From Candidatus Poseidonia sp. (GTDB taxonomy: Archaea; Thermoplasmatota; Poseidoniia; Poseidoniales; Poseidoniaceae): a stretch of DNA of 64,000 nt. The notes under the pieces are model-generated. The model ran no database searches. It was not told the origin of the DNA and worked only from the letters and a program-made list of their open reading frames with translations. The DNA is taken from NCBI GenBank assembly GCA_022426155.1, contig JAKMEE010000012.1, positions 1-64,000 on the forward strand, written 5' to 3'. The number at the start of each line of letters is the position of its first letter. Position 1 is the stretch's first letter. The translations under genes and the position numbers were made by a program. Positions 43,013 through 51,108 of this stretch are shown here, in pieces.

Positions 43013-44732
43013 GCTCGCGAAGCGCCCTCATTGCAGGTCCTTCACCGAGTTGGTCAAGGCATGCGTGCGCTTTCGCATGATATGATTCAGCCATTTGACG
43101 TGCGTATTGGATTGAACCAAGGTCTTCCAAGGCCTGAAGTCCTGCTCTTAAATCATCAGGGTCAGCGTCATCACCACTTCCTAGAACCTTCAGCAAAGTG
43201 GTTTTTGCTGCGGAATCTTCCTGTCTTAATGCATGGATCACCATCAGTGTTCGTTTCCCTTGGGCCACATCCGATCCCGCAGGTTTTCCGAGAGTTACAG
43301 AATCAGAAAGGACATCAATCAAATCGTCCATCAATTGGAAGCAGAGCCCGAGAGCAAGGCCCCAATCGGCCATGAGTTGGATGATTTCATCGTCAGCACC
43401 GGAGATTCGTGCTCCTATTTCTGCACATGTGAGGAACATTACTGCTGTTTTCCCCTCAATCATTTCGATATAATTCTCTTCCGAAACATCCAGCCGCTCT
43501 TCAAATTCAATGTCGAGTTGTTGACCCTCGCTGACTCGTCGAACCATCCAAGCGATTCTGTTGACCAACGGTGCGACATCCTTTGATTCAAGGTTTTCCG
43601 CTTGCACGAGTCGTTCAAATGCAATCGCCAGCATCGCATCTCCTGCATTGATGGCAGTAGGCATATCGTATTCGATATGAACCGCATTTCTACCTCTTCG
43701 AATTTCATCGTTATCCATGATATCGTCATGAACCAAGGTAAAATTGTGAACTGTTTCAATGGCCGCTCCAATATCTAGCAGGCCTGCGTGGCTATCTCCG
43801 ACGGCTTTGGCAACGAGCCATGGCAATGTAGCACGCATACGCTTCCCACCACCTTCAATGAGATGCATCATGGCATTGGCAAGGCGTGGATGGCGTGATT
43901 CTCTTAGACTTGCTTCAATCCTCTTCTCAACAAGGGGCTTAACTTCCTTGATACTTGTCAGAAGATCGGCTCCTTCTGCGCCAGGGAGCATGTGACTGAT
44001 GTCGCCCATGTCGTGTATCATGTCATCAGAAAGTTCCTTCAATTCGGACGAATTACCAGATACATCCCACCATTTTTTCGTCATTATTCGACTAGCGATG
44101 CATCGAAACCAAGGCGCTAATGCATTCATTCCTTCACGCTGTTCAAGCAGAAGTGCTTCCATCTCTTGGTATGAAACCCACATCCACTCTGATACCTCAT
44201 TTGGATTAGCATTGACCTCAACATCTGCTTGTATGACGAGGATATGGTCGACTTCACGCTCAATCCAATCCGAATTCATACGGCACGAATATCGCATCTT
44301 TGTCATGAATGTGAAGTCATGAATTGATACATTGTCTGGTGAGATTCCTAATTCTTGTTCGAGTTTTCGAACGGCTGCTCGCTTCACACCCAACGCATCG
44401 GATTCTACCAGTTCATCTTCGCTGTGCAATGGATGAGAACAACATGAGTTTGCCCAGACTCCTGGGAAAGTAACCTTGTCCATACTTCGACGTTGAAGCA
44501 GAAGTTCCCCAGATGAATTAAACAATAATACGCTGAATGCGCGGTGGTATGCTCCTGCACCATGATGAGTTTCGACTTTGGACATCGGTCCGAGAACTTC
44601 GTCTTGTTCAGAAACATGAATGACAGCTTCAGCCATCAGTGCGGCTTGATTCACATCTTCGTCCGCAAGACGTTTGAGTTGTGCATCATCCAATCCAACG
44701 GTGGGGACGTCAGTAATACCGTAGCCTGCCAT
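42981..44732 (-). CDS. Fused isopentenyl-diphosphate isomerase (type 1) and GGPP synthase
   Basis: This 583-residue gene fuses two consecutive isoprenoid enzymes. Residues 1-225 are a type 1 Nudix-fold IPP isomerase: metal-binding H57 and H63, NSCCSHP with the catalytic cysteine (C97 or C98), and EREVDH (E158, E160). Residues about 250-583 are a trans-prenyltransferase: GGGKRMR (294-300), the first aspartate-rich motif DDIMD (336-340) and a second one in Q-L-M-D-D-L-I-D. Phe331 five residues before the first motif is the residue that limits chain length to C20 in archaeal GGPP synthase. The protein would isomerise IPP and extend it to GGPP for ether-lipid synthesis. It lies 69 bases after IPK on the same strand. 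Confidence 0.93.
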   Translation of the reverse strand: MAGYGITDVPTVGLDDAQLKRLADEDVNQAALMAEAVIHVSEQDEVLGPMSKVETHHGAGAYHRAFSVLLFNSSGELLLQRRSMDKVTFPGVWANSCCSHPLHSEDELVESDALGVKRAAVRKLEQELGISPDNVSIHDFTFMTKMRYSCRMNSDWIEREVDHILVIQADVEVNANPNEVSEWMWVSYQEMEALLLEQREGMNALAPWFRCIASRIMTKKWWDVSGNSSELKELSDDMIHDMGDISHMLPGAEGADLLTSIKEVKPLVEKRIEASLRESRHPRLANAMMHLIEGGGKRMRATLPWLVAKAVGDSHAGLLDIGAAIETVHNFTLVHDDIMDNDEIRRGRNAVHIEYDMPTAINAGDAMLAIAFERLVQAENLESKDVAPLVNRIAWMVRRVSEGQQLDIEFEERLDVSEENYIEMIEGKTAVMFLTCAEIGARISGADDEIIQLMADWGLALGLCFQLMDDLIDVLSDSVTLGKPAGSDVAQGKRTLMVIHALRQEDSAAKTTLLKVLGSGDDADPDDLRAGLQALEDLGSIQYARQMAESYHAKAHACLDQLGEGPAMRALRELTDFQLARIH

Positions 44733-44801
44733 TCCTCTCCCCGTTCCTTGTAAGCACTCTCGCTACATGAAGAGTTCTCTTTACTCAGTTGGATAAAAGT
44801 C

Positions 44802-45611
44802 TCAATTTTTAAAACGAGTGCCACGGAATTCGCCACCAATACAGGCTTTGTATACCCGTTCTGGATATTCGCCACTAACCATTACAACTTCAATCCCATT
44901 GGCAGCAACTTCAAGTCCTCGCTGAACTTTCAAACCAATGCCGCCAGTGACGTCAATGGCACTCTTGTGCTCACCTACATAGACTGTTTCTGGGCTTAAG
45001 ATTTCAATCAAGTCTTCTGCTGTGGCCAGGTGAGGTGGCTGCGAAAGTACACCATCAACCCCCCCAATAGCAAATACAAGTCGTTTGACGTTGGGAACTT
45101 CAATGGAGAGTCGAGCAACCAGATCATCTCCAGAAAGAATACCGAAGAGTTTCGGTTCATCACAGGGAACAACATCGCCAAATGTAACAGTGACAATGCC
45201 TCTCGGTGCTTCAATGAAGGGCGAGAGATCCCCTTCAAAATTGAGTCCAGTCCCCTTTGCCCATTGATGTGGTGGAAAACTAATGGCTGTGATGTCCTGT
45301 TTTGTGAGGGCCTTCATGATGTGGTCGTTGAGCTCCATCATATCGTTTCGGACTTCTTCAATTGCCTGTCTTTGTGTGAGTTTCAAAGGTGATTCAAAGC
45401 CCTCTATTCGACCTTCGGAAAGCCGATATTCCTTTGCTTTCAAATGTCCATAGGATCCCGCACCATGGACTAGGATGACATCGAAACCTTCCTTCATCAC
45501 ATTGGATATTTGTTCAACAAGGTTGTCAATAGTTGAAAGGTTTGGCACCTTTAGTTGGTCCTTCTGAGTGATGAGGCCGCCACCCAATTTCATGACGACC
45601 CGCTCTCGCAT
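44802..45611 (-). CDS. ipk: Isopentenyl phosphate kinase
   Basis: A 269-residue amino-acid-kinase-fold enzyme that phosphorylates isopentenyl phosphate to IPP, the key step of the archaeal mevalonate pathway. Marks are the N-terminal M-K-L-G-G-G loop, the IPK-specific H-G-A-G-S-Y-G-H segment (its histidine contacts the substrate phosphate), and S-G-D-D-L-V-A-R and D-V-T-G-G-I near the ATP site. The start is ATG 45611; a GTG two codons earlier is in frame. It is followed by the Idi-GGPPS fusion that uses its product. Confidence 0.95.
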   Translation of the reverse strand: MRERVVMKLGGGLITQKDQLKVPNLSTIDNLVEQISNVMKEGFDVILVHGAGSYGHLKAKEYRLSEGRIEGFESPLKLTQRQAIEEVRNDMMELNDHIMKALTKQDITAISFPPHQWAKGTGLNFEGDLSPFIEAPRGIVTVTFGDVVPCDEPKLFGILSGDDLVARLSIEVPNVKRLVFAIGGVDGVLSQPPHLATAEDLIEILSPETVYVGEHKSAIDVTGGIGLKVQRGLEVAANGIEVVMVSGEYPERVYKACIGGEFRGTRFKN

Positions 45612-45699
45612 GAACACCCCATGAATCGCATGTCAATGAGTGTAACGCTTGGGCCGACTGTTTCCAAGCATTCATGAAGCAAGGAGGGGAGCAGGCTCC

Positions 45700-46035
45700 A
45701 TGGCCGAAGGACCAACGATGGACGAGTTCATGCGACATTTGCAGGTTTGCATCCAAGAGGCAAAAGAAATTCCGGATACTCAGGAACGTGAAAACCGTCT
45801 ATGGCAGCTGGAAAGCGCTGTTCAAGAGGCAATCATCTACAAGAACCGCTATGAGGAATTGCAACGTCATGGTATCGACCCCATTCGTCTTGTACAATCA
45901 TCAGAAATTGAACAATCTGCACCTGCACCAAAGAAGGTTGAAGCCTTGATGACAGGACATATCCTTTGTGGGTCATGCAGCGCCGTGCTCGAGAATGATT
46001 TGGATTTCTGTCCAGCTTGTGGATGGGAAAAGTGA
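45700..46035 (+). CDS. Zinc-ribbon protein of unknown function
   Basis: A 111-residue protein. The first 75 residues are predicted helical and charged (coiled-coil-like), and the C-terminus is a zinc ribbon CGSC...CPAC. It has no recognised family. ATG 45700 is chosen because AAGGAGGGGA lies nine bases before it, one of the strongest Shine-Dalgarno sequences in the window; the open frame upstream begins only with TTG. It converges with kptA (one-base gap). Confidence 0.7.
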   Translation: MAEGPTMDEFMRHLQVCIQEAKEIPDTQERENRLWQLESAVQEAIIYKNRYEELQRHGIDPIRLVQSSEIEQSAPAPKKVEALMTGHILCGSCSAVLENDLDFCPACGWEK

Positions 46036-46036
46036 A

Positions 46037-46741
46037 TCACTCTTCTTCTTGCTCTTCAATTTCCCATTGTGCAACCATTTCCAAAATCAATGGGTCATCT
46101 GCTTCAATTTGATAGAGGTATTCTCCAGGGACTTCGTCAGTAAGGAACACAGTGGTTCCTGCACGGTAAATTGTTTGGCCGTCAGCAATTGCACGAGATG
46201 TATCAATTTCAAGGATGGTTGGTCGGTGAATTCGAACGTGTCCTGCTTCCATAGCATTCTGAATACTTCGTGAAAGGTGAACGTTCTTTCTGTCACCAGC
46301 TGTGATTCCGAATTCAAGCAAAGTAGCTGCTTGGTCTTCTTCACAAGGATAGTACAATGCCTCTGGAATGTCGTCCGTAGGCAGGTCAAGGTCAAGTTCA
46401 ATGGAGTGTCCGTAAGTTGCACGCATCATTCCATTTTCAACTTGATATCTCCCCTTTTCGTCTGCGTTAGCGATGGCCTCAAAGTGCCATCCACGCAACC
46501 AGTGATAGTGACGTCGTTGCTTTCCAATAGCCTCGGAGAGCTCTCGTGCGTTAACCCATCCATTGATGTCCATCTCTACATTGAATTTTTCAGGAGCGTG
46601 TCGCAAAACAAGGGCGAGCATCCGGCCCAATGAATTGGCTTCTCGATCACTCATGATGAATTTCCCTTCATCGTTGCACACTGCACAGTTGGTCCCTGAG
46701 AAATGTCCGTGGCTTCTGCATTGTCGTAGCATATTGTGCAT
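46037..46741 (-). CDS. kptA: RNA 2'-phosphotransferase Tpt1/KptA with N-terminal zinc finger
   Basis: A 234-residue Tpt1 homologue that moves a 2'-phosphate from RNA to NAD+, as after tRNA splicing in eukaryotes. The core motifs R-H-A-P-E (residues 47-51), Y-G-H-S-I-E-L, and V-H-L-S-R-S with R-x-H-R-P-T-I-L-E-I-D are present. Residues about 8-25 (C-R-S-H-G-H...C-A-V-C) form an extra C-x3-H...C-x2-C finger, as in several archaeal homologues. The gene is divergent from the thiolase gene. Confidence 0.9.
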   Translation of the reverse strand: MHNMLRQCRSHGHFSGTNCAVCNDEGKFIMSDREANSLGRMLALVLRHAPEKFNVEMDINGWVNARELSEAIGKQRRHYHWLRGWHFEAIANADEKGRYQVENGMMRATYGHSIELDLDLPTDDIPEALYYPCEEDQAATLLEFGITAGDRKNVHLSRSIQNAMEAGHVRIHRPTILEIDTSRAIADGQTIYRAGTTVFLTDEVPGEYLYQIEADDPLILEMVAQWEIEEQEEE

Positions 46742-46760
46742 GCGGGAGTGACTTGTTCAA

Positions 46761-46775
46761 GAACCCTGCGGGTTC
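46761..46775. promoter_or_regulatory. Short perfect inverted repeat in the kptA/thiolase spacer
   Basis: GAACCC-TGC-GGGTTC is a six-base perfect stem with a three-base loop, lying between the divergent kptA and thiolase starts. It may be an operator or mRNA hairpin; nothing shows which. Confidence 0.25.
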
Positions 46776-46853
46776 CACAACACTCCCAAACAACGCTAAT
46801 GGGACAAAGTGTTGGGGCGTGTGTATCAAATGTTGTCGCCTTCTGGCACGACC

Positions 46854-48026
46854 ATGGTTGATGTTGCAGTGGTTGGTGCAGGCCAGACAAAATATGGCAA
46901 TCATCCACTTGGACTCAAGGGCATGTGGGCCGAAGCAGCAGAACGGGCCTTTGCATCGATTGACGGCGATTTTTCTCCCTCCATGGTGGATGAAGCCTTC
47001 ATCGGTAGTTTAGCGTTCGGTGGTGCTCAACTTGGCAACACTGCGGCTTTGTTAACTGAACATTCAGGCATGGATGGTGTGCCAGTACGGCGAGTTGAAA
47101 ATGCCTGTGCATCCTCTGGATTTGCATTCCGAGATGCCTGGATGGCCATCAAGAGTGGTCAAGCAGATGTTGTCGTTGCCGGCGGTATTGAAAAAATGAA
47201 TGATCTCACTCCTGAAAGAAAGCGATTCTGGCTAGGTGTTTCGGGTGATACAGAGTGGGAGCGATTGGCTGGTTTGACGTTTCCTGGCACCTATGCTTTG
47301 ATGGCACGCCGTCACTTCCATGAATACGGCTCGACACATGATGATCTTGTCAATATTAGTGTCAAGAATCACGCACATGGAGCCCTCAACCCTTTGGCTC
47401 ATATTCAGAAACAGGTTACTTTTGAGAAAGCTGCTAGCGGTTTCATGGTAGCTGACCCATTGACCCTCTACGATTGTTGTCCTACTTCTGATGGGGCCTC
47501 TTGCGTCATTCTTGCTGCAGACCATGTGGTCAAGCGCTTTACAGATTCACCTGTCTGGGTTCGTGGTTCTGGTGCTGCGTCTGACAATCTTGCTTTGCAT
47601 GACCGCCCATCCATCACTCAACTGAAAGCTACCCAGCAGGCAGCAAAACTCGCCTATGGCCAAAGTGGCCTGACGGCCAACGATATTGACCTCGCAGAGG
47701 TACATGATTGCTTTACGATAGCCGAATTGATGGCAACCGAAGATCTTGGCTTTGCTGAACGTGGCCAGGGCGGTGAGTTTGCTCGTGAACAACGTGGAAT
47801 GCTGAACCAAGGAAATGTCACCATCAATCCAAGTGGAGGTTTGAAATCAAAGGGTCACCCACTTGGAGCGACAGGAACGGGCCAAGTCGTTGAAGTCTTC
47901 AAACAACTCCGTCATGAAGTTGAGCAAGGGCGACAAGTGGACGATGCTGAGAACGCACTCACTCACAATGTGGGTGGTTCTGGAGCCACGTGTGCGGTTC
48001 ATGTTTTCGGGAGGGAAATCGCATGA
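46854..48026 (+). CDS. Archaeal-type thiolase (acetyl-CoA C-acyltransferase)
   Basis: A 390-residue thiolase of the archaeal/SCPx-like branch. The active-site cysteine is in R-V-E-N-A-C-A-S-S-G (C85). The H-D-C-F-T motif and the C-terminal N-P-S-G-G-L-K-S-K-G-H-P-L-G-A-T-G with its catalytic histidine are intact. This branch makes acetoacetyl-CoA for the mevalonate pathway, or cleaves 3-ketoacyl-CoA, usually together with a DUF35 protein that follows here. ATG 46854 gives the family N-terminus M-V-D-V-A-V-V-G; ATG 46830 is an alternative. Confidence 0.93.
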   Translation: MVDVAVVGAGQTKYGNHPLGLKGMWAEAAERAFASIDGDFSPSMVDEAFIGSLAFGGAQLGNTAALLTEHSGMDGVPVRRVENACASSGFAFRDAWMAIKSGQADVVVAGGIEKMNDLTPERKRFWLGVSGDTEWERLAGLTFPGTYALMARRHFHEYGSTHDDLVNISVKNHAHGALNPLAHIQKQVTFEKAASGFMVADPLTLYDCCPTSDGASCVILAADHVVKRFTDSPVWVRGSGAASDNLALHDRPSITQLKATQQAAKLAYGQSGLTANDIDLAEVHDCFTIAELMATEDLGFAERGQGGEFAREQRGMLNQGNVTINPSGGLKSKGHPLGATGTGQVVEVFKQLRHEVEQGRQVDDAENALTHNVGGSGATCAVHVFGREIA

Positions 48027-48856
48027 TGGAATCCGACGTTTGGAAGGGCTATCTTGCTGCGTGGACAGAACAGTGCATTATGATACAATCACCCTTCGTT
48101 CACAAAGGCATACGTGTATTTGGCCCTGATAGTGATTATACAACCTTCGCAATAGCTGCGATTCAACTTCATCTACAAAATGGTGGTCTGTTGAGTGTAG
48201 TTTCAGCACCTTCAGAAATTGAACCAAGTATTGTTCAATATGCAACGGGAATTGAAATCTCAACGATGGATAACGATTCAACTCCAGAGTGGGACCTCCT
48301 GATTGGTGACGATGCTACAGTGGTACTCGCCTTGAACAATTCCTCATTTGAACTACCAGAATTTGAAACCAAAATTGAGGTTGATGCCCAATTCCATGAG
48401 AGTATGATGGCAGCTTGGAAGAAAGAACTCAATATCTCGAATGTTAGTCAAGGCGCCTATGTTTCAATGGCCCTTTACAATGAGGGGGCAAACACAAGGA
48501 TGACACTTGCAAGTGATGTTTTTGGAAATGGCCCGGTTTGGCCCCCCAGACAAATGGATTCATCCGGTCAACGGCCTGATGTACAGCGCCAACCCTTGCA
48601 AACAAACGGGATTGTTGAATCATGGACTGCTCTTTCAGCCGCTGGTGCACCATCTGAATTTTCATTGAGAGCTCCACTTTTAGAGGGCTTGACAACGGTA
48701 TATGTCCGCCTCACAGACGGTCCTCATGGTGTGTTTTTGATGGTTGATGATGAGGAACATGATATTTCAATCGGAAATTCAGTTGAATTTGTTATTCGTA
48801 GGATTTACGGTCAAGAAAGTGTTGTTCGATATGGCTTGAAGGCTCGACCCATTTGA
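48023..48856 (+). CDS. DUF35/OB-fold protein with unusual N-terminal region
   Basis: A 277-residue protein whose start overlaps the thiolase stop (ATGA). The last roughly 85 residues (N-G-I-V-E-S-W-T-A-L-S-A to V-V-R-Y-G-L-K-A-R-P-I) have the profile of the DUF35 OB-fold, which usually accompanies archaeal thiolase and HMG-CoA synthase as an acyl-CoA channelling partner. The usual zinc ribbon before the OB-fold is absent. Instead there are about 190 residues; the stretch V-F-G-P-D-S-D-Y-T-T-F-A-I-A-A-I faintly recalls HMG-CoA-synthase-like thiolase folds that are fused to DUF35 in some prokaryotes. No catalytic residue could be assigned. Confidence 0.6.
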   Translation: MMESDVWKGYLAAWTEQCIMIQSPFVHKGIRVFGPDSDYTTFAIAAIQLHLQNGGLLSVVSAPSEIEPSIVQYATGIEISTMDNDSTPEWDLLIGDDATVVLALNNSSFELPEFETKIEVDAQFHESMMAAWKKELNISNVSQGAYVSMALYNEGANTRMTLASDVFGNGPVWPPRQMDSSGQRPDVQRQPLQTNGIVESWTALSAAGAPSEFSLRAPLLEGLTTVYVRLTDGPHGVFLMVDDEEHDISIGNSVEFVIRRIYGQESVVRYGLKARPI

Positions 48857-48898
48857 AATGAACAAAGGTTTCATAGAAAGCCAAGCCGACGAGGATGC

Positions 48899-49915
48899 AT
48901 GGCAGGTTTTGGCGGATTGCGAAAAGGCAGGAACGAGGCGATAGACAACCTCGGTTATAACGAAGAAGGTGATTGTCCGCGATGTGGTGGTAATGCCCAA
49001 GATTCAACCATGAAAGGTTACCTTCAATGTGGTTCTTGTAGTCATGAGTGGCAGGACCCAAATTATGTTGAAGAGAAGAAGGTTATCGAACCACCGACCT
49101 ACAAACGTGATGAAGAATTGATTCGGCAATTCAAAGAAGATATTCAATCTGGTGAACTTGCCAATGTATTGGGCGTTCAATCAGAATTATCAACAGAACA
49201 AGAACAATCTCTGAAGCGATTGGAGGACAAGTGGATGTCTGGCATGCAAGGACACTTCAATGCAGCTGTTGAAGAACGTAAGCCGTTGATGATTAGTTTT
49301 GATGACGAGGATAATATCCTTTCGACTGAAGTTGCTTCTGTAACAATTGTGGCCAACGGATTCGATGGTGGCGAGGAAATTCGTCTTGAATATCCCGGAA
49401 AAGGAACCGAATTTTACGCTTTCAATGAGCGAAGTCCTACAGGGTGGAAGCGTGGACAAAATGCTGAGGCCACGGCCCGATCAATTGCGAACGTCATTAA
49501 TCGTTCATCTCGTTTGGTTTTTGCAAATATCAATGGACCACGTATCGGATTTGAATTACGCGATGAGTCACTGAAAGCAGCCTCATTTGTCTTATTTGTT
49601 GATGACCCCGGCGGCACGGACATTATCGCTGAGAAGGGAGGAGTTGTCTTGGACGCAAGAGATCCAGTTTCATTCGAAGATTATCGCAATGTCGTCAAGT
49701 TGGTTCTGGAAGACGGAATCATTTCACCAAGTGAAGATCAACTTCTCTGGGCGATTCGGGAACAACTAGGTATTGATGATTCATATCACGTTCAATTGGT
49801 GTTGGAAATCTGTGGTGAAAACACATTGAAGGAATGTACCAATTGTGCAGGAATGGCTGAATTGTATCAAGAATATGCTGCTTGGTATTGTCATGCTTGT
49901 GAAGACTGGTGTTGA
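48899..49915 (+). CDS. Zinc-ribbon protein with TerB-like segment
   Basis: A 338-residue soluble protein. It opens with a zinc ribbon (C-P-R-C near 26-29, C-G-S-C near 44-47) and closes with another (C-T-N-C near 315-318, C-H-A-C near 333-336). In between, residues about 90-250 look beta-rich, and about 260-300 (L-V-L-E-D-G-I-I-S-P-S-E-D-Q-L-L-W) resemble the first helices of TerB/DnaJ-associated domains. No membrane segment is seen. It precedes the MamK-like actin gene by 132 bases. I do not recognise a family. Confidence 0.65.
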   Translation: MAGFGGLRKGRNEAIDNLGYNEEGDCPRCGGNAQDSTMKGYLQCGSCSHEWQDPNYVEEKKVIEPPTYKRDEELIRQFKEDIQSGELANVLGVQSELSTEQEQSLKRLEDKWMSGMQGHFNAAVEERKPLMISFDDEDNILSTEVASVTIVANGFDGGEEIRLEYPGKGTEFYAFNERSPTGWKRGQNAEATARSIANVINRSSRLVFANINGPRIGFELRDESLKAASFVLFVDDPGGTDIIAEKGGVVLDARDPVSFEDYRNVVKLVLEDGIISPSEDQLLWAIREQLGIDDSYHVQLVLEICGENTLKECTNCAGMAELYQEYAAWYCHACEDWC

Positions 49916-49960
49916 ATCTTAAATTGACTTTAGCCTCCGCTTCTATAGGTTTGAATCTTG

Positions 49961-49970
49961 ATTATATTTC
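49961..49970 (+). promoter_or_regulatory. AT-rich promoter candidate upstream of the actin gene
   Basis: ATTATATTTC in the 132-base spacer before the actin gene fits an archaeal TATA box. It would place transcription initiation near 49990, with a leader of about 55 bases. The spacer holds no gene. Confidence 0.35.
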
Positions 49971-50047
49971 GGATTTTGATAATCTTCTCTCGTTGATATC
50001 GGTGGGATTCTTCATAAACTCAACCGATATGGGAAGCGTGGTAGCCT

Positions 50048-51073
50048 ATGGCAAAAGAGACGTTGTATATTGGAATTGATTTGGGAACCTTCCGTTCTGT
50101 GATGGTCTCATCTGACAGTCACGAAGTCGAAGAATTGACAGTTATTGGTACGCCAAAAGATGCGATTGCACGAAATTTCCTCAAGCGCGATGTGCTCTTC
50201 GGAGAAGAAGCACTCAAGAACCGTTTAGCATTGAATCTTTACCGCCCTCTTGAACTCGGTGTCATCAAGGACACCCCTGAAGACCGAGAATATATTGCGC
50301 ACTTTATCACTCATCTCATTGGACTCTCCGACCCCGAAGAGTACGACCGTGTGGTTGCAGTTATTGGTGCACCTGCTGAGGCTAGTTATGTCGATAAGAC
50401 GGCTATCTTTGATGCAGCAGCAGGATCCGTTAACTCTGCAATGATTATTTCCGAACCATTTGCTGTGGCTTACGCATTGGACATGCTAACACATACTCTC
50501 GTGATTGATATCGGAGCAGGTACGACTGACTTATGCCGCGTTTACGGAACGATCCCAGGTCCTGGAGACCAAATGCACACCGGCTACGCTGGTGATTATG
50601 TAGATAACCAAATCATCAAGGAAGTTCAGAAGAAATACAACGGTGCCCAAATCACAAAGGACATGGCTCGTCGATGGAAGGAACAACATTCTTTTGTTTC
50701 AACATCAGCACCGGATGAACCCATTCTCGTGGATTTCTCAATTGAAGGAAAGGCCATGACACTTGACATCACAGATTGCATTCAGCGAGCCTGTGAATCC
50801 ATTGTTGACCCTATTGTTGAAAATGTGAAGGCACTTATTGCTGGATCTAACCCTGAATACCATAATGAATTCCGTAAGAACATGGTCCTCGCAGGCGGTG
50901 GCTCTTCAATTCGTGGACTCGGCGCACTCATTGAACGTCGTCTATCCGACATGGGTGATGTGAACGTTCACGTCGTTGATGACCCAGTCCGCCTCGGCGC
51001 TATGGGTGGTCTACGATTGGCTATGGAAGTTCCAGAGGAGATGTGGAAGAACCTCACTTTGGCCAGTCGTTGA
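50048..51073 (+). CDS. MamK/MreB-like actin
   Basis: A 341-residue actin-family ATPase. Phosphate-1 is G-I-D-L-G-T-F-R-S (9-17), phosphate-2 D-I-G-A-G-T-T-D (154-161) and the adenosine motif A-G-G-G-S-S-I-R-G (282-290). Several segments match MamK of magnetosomes more than MreB as I remember it: Y-P/R-P-L-x-x-G-V near 66-72, E-P-F-x-V-x-Y-x-L-D, V-Y-G-T-I-P-G-P-G-D-Q near 165-175, and the ending G-G-L-R-L-A-x-E-x-P-x-x-x-W. It presumably forms cytoplasmic filaments; its cargo or role is unknown. ATG 50048. Confidence 0.88.
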   Translation: MAKETLYIGIDLGTFRSVMVSSDSHEVEELTVIGTPKDAIARNFLKRDVLFGEEALKNRLALNLYRPLELGVIKDTPEDREYIAHFITHLIGLSDPEEYDRVVAVIGAPAEASYVDKTAIFDAAAGSVNSAMIISEPFAVAYALDMLTHTLVIDIGAGTTDLCRVYGTIPGPGDQMHTGYAGDYVDNQIIKEVQKKYNGAQITKDMARRWKEQHSFVSTSAPDEPILVDFSIEGKAMTLDITDCIQRACESIVDPIVENVKALIAGSNPEYHNEFRKNMVLAGGGSSIRGLGALIERRLSDMGDVNVHVVDDPVRLGAMGGLRLAMEVPEEMWKNLTLASR

Positions 51074-51108
51074 AGTAAAACTCACACAAGGTAGCCATGG
51101 ATGGTTGA

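Noticed and set aside
46753-46767. Fifteen-base match with 63275-63289
   Set aside because: A single match of this length is expected by chance in a window of this size, and the flanks do not extend.
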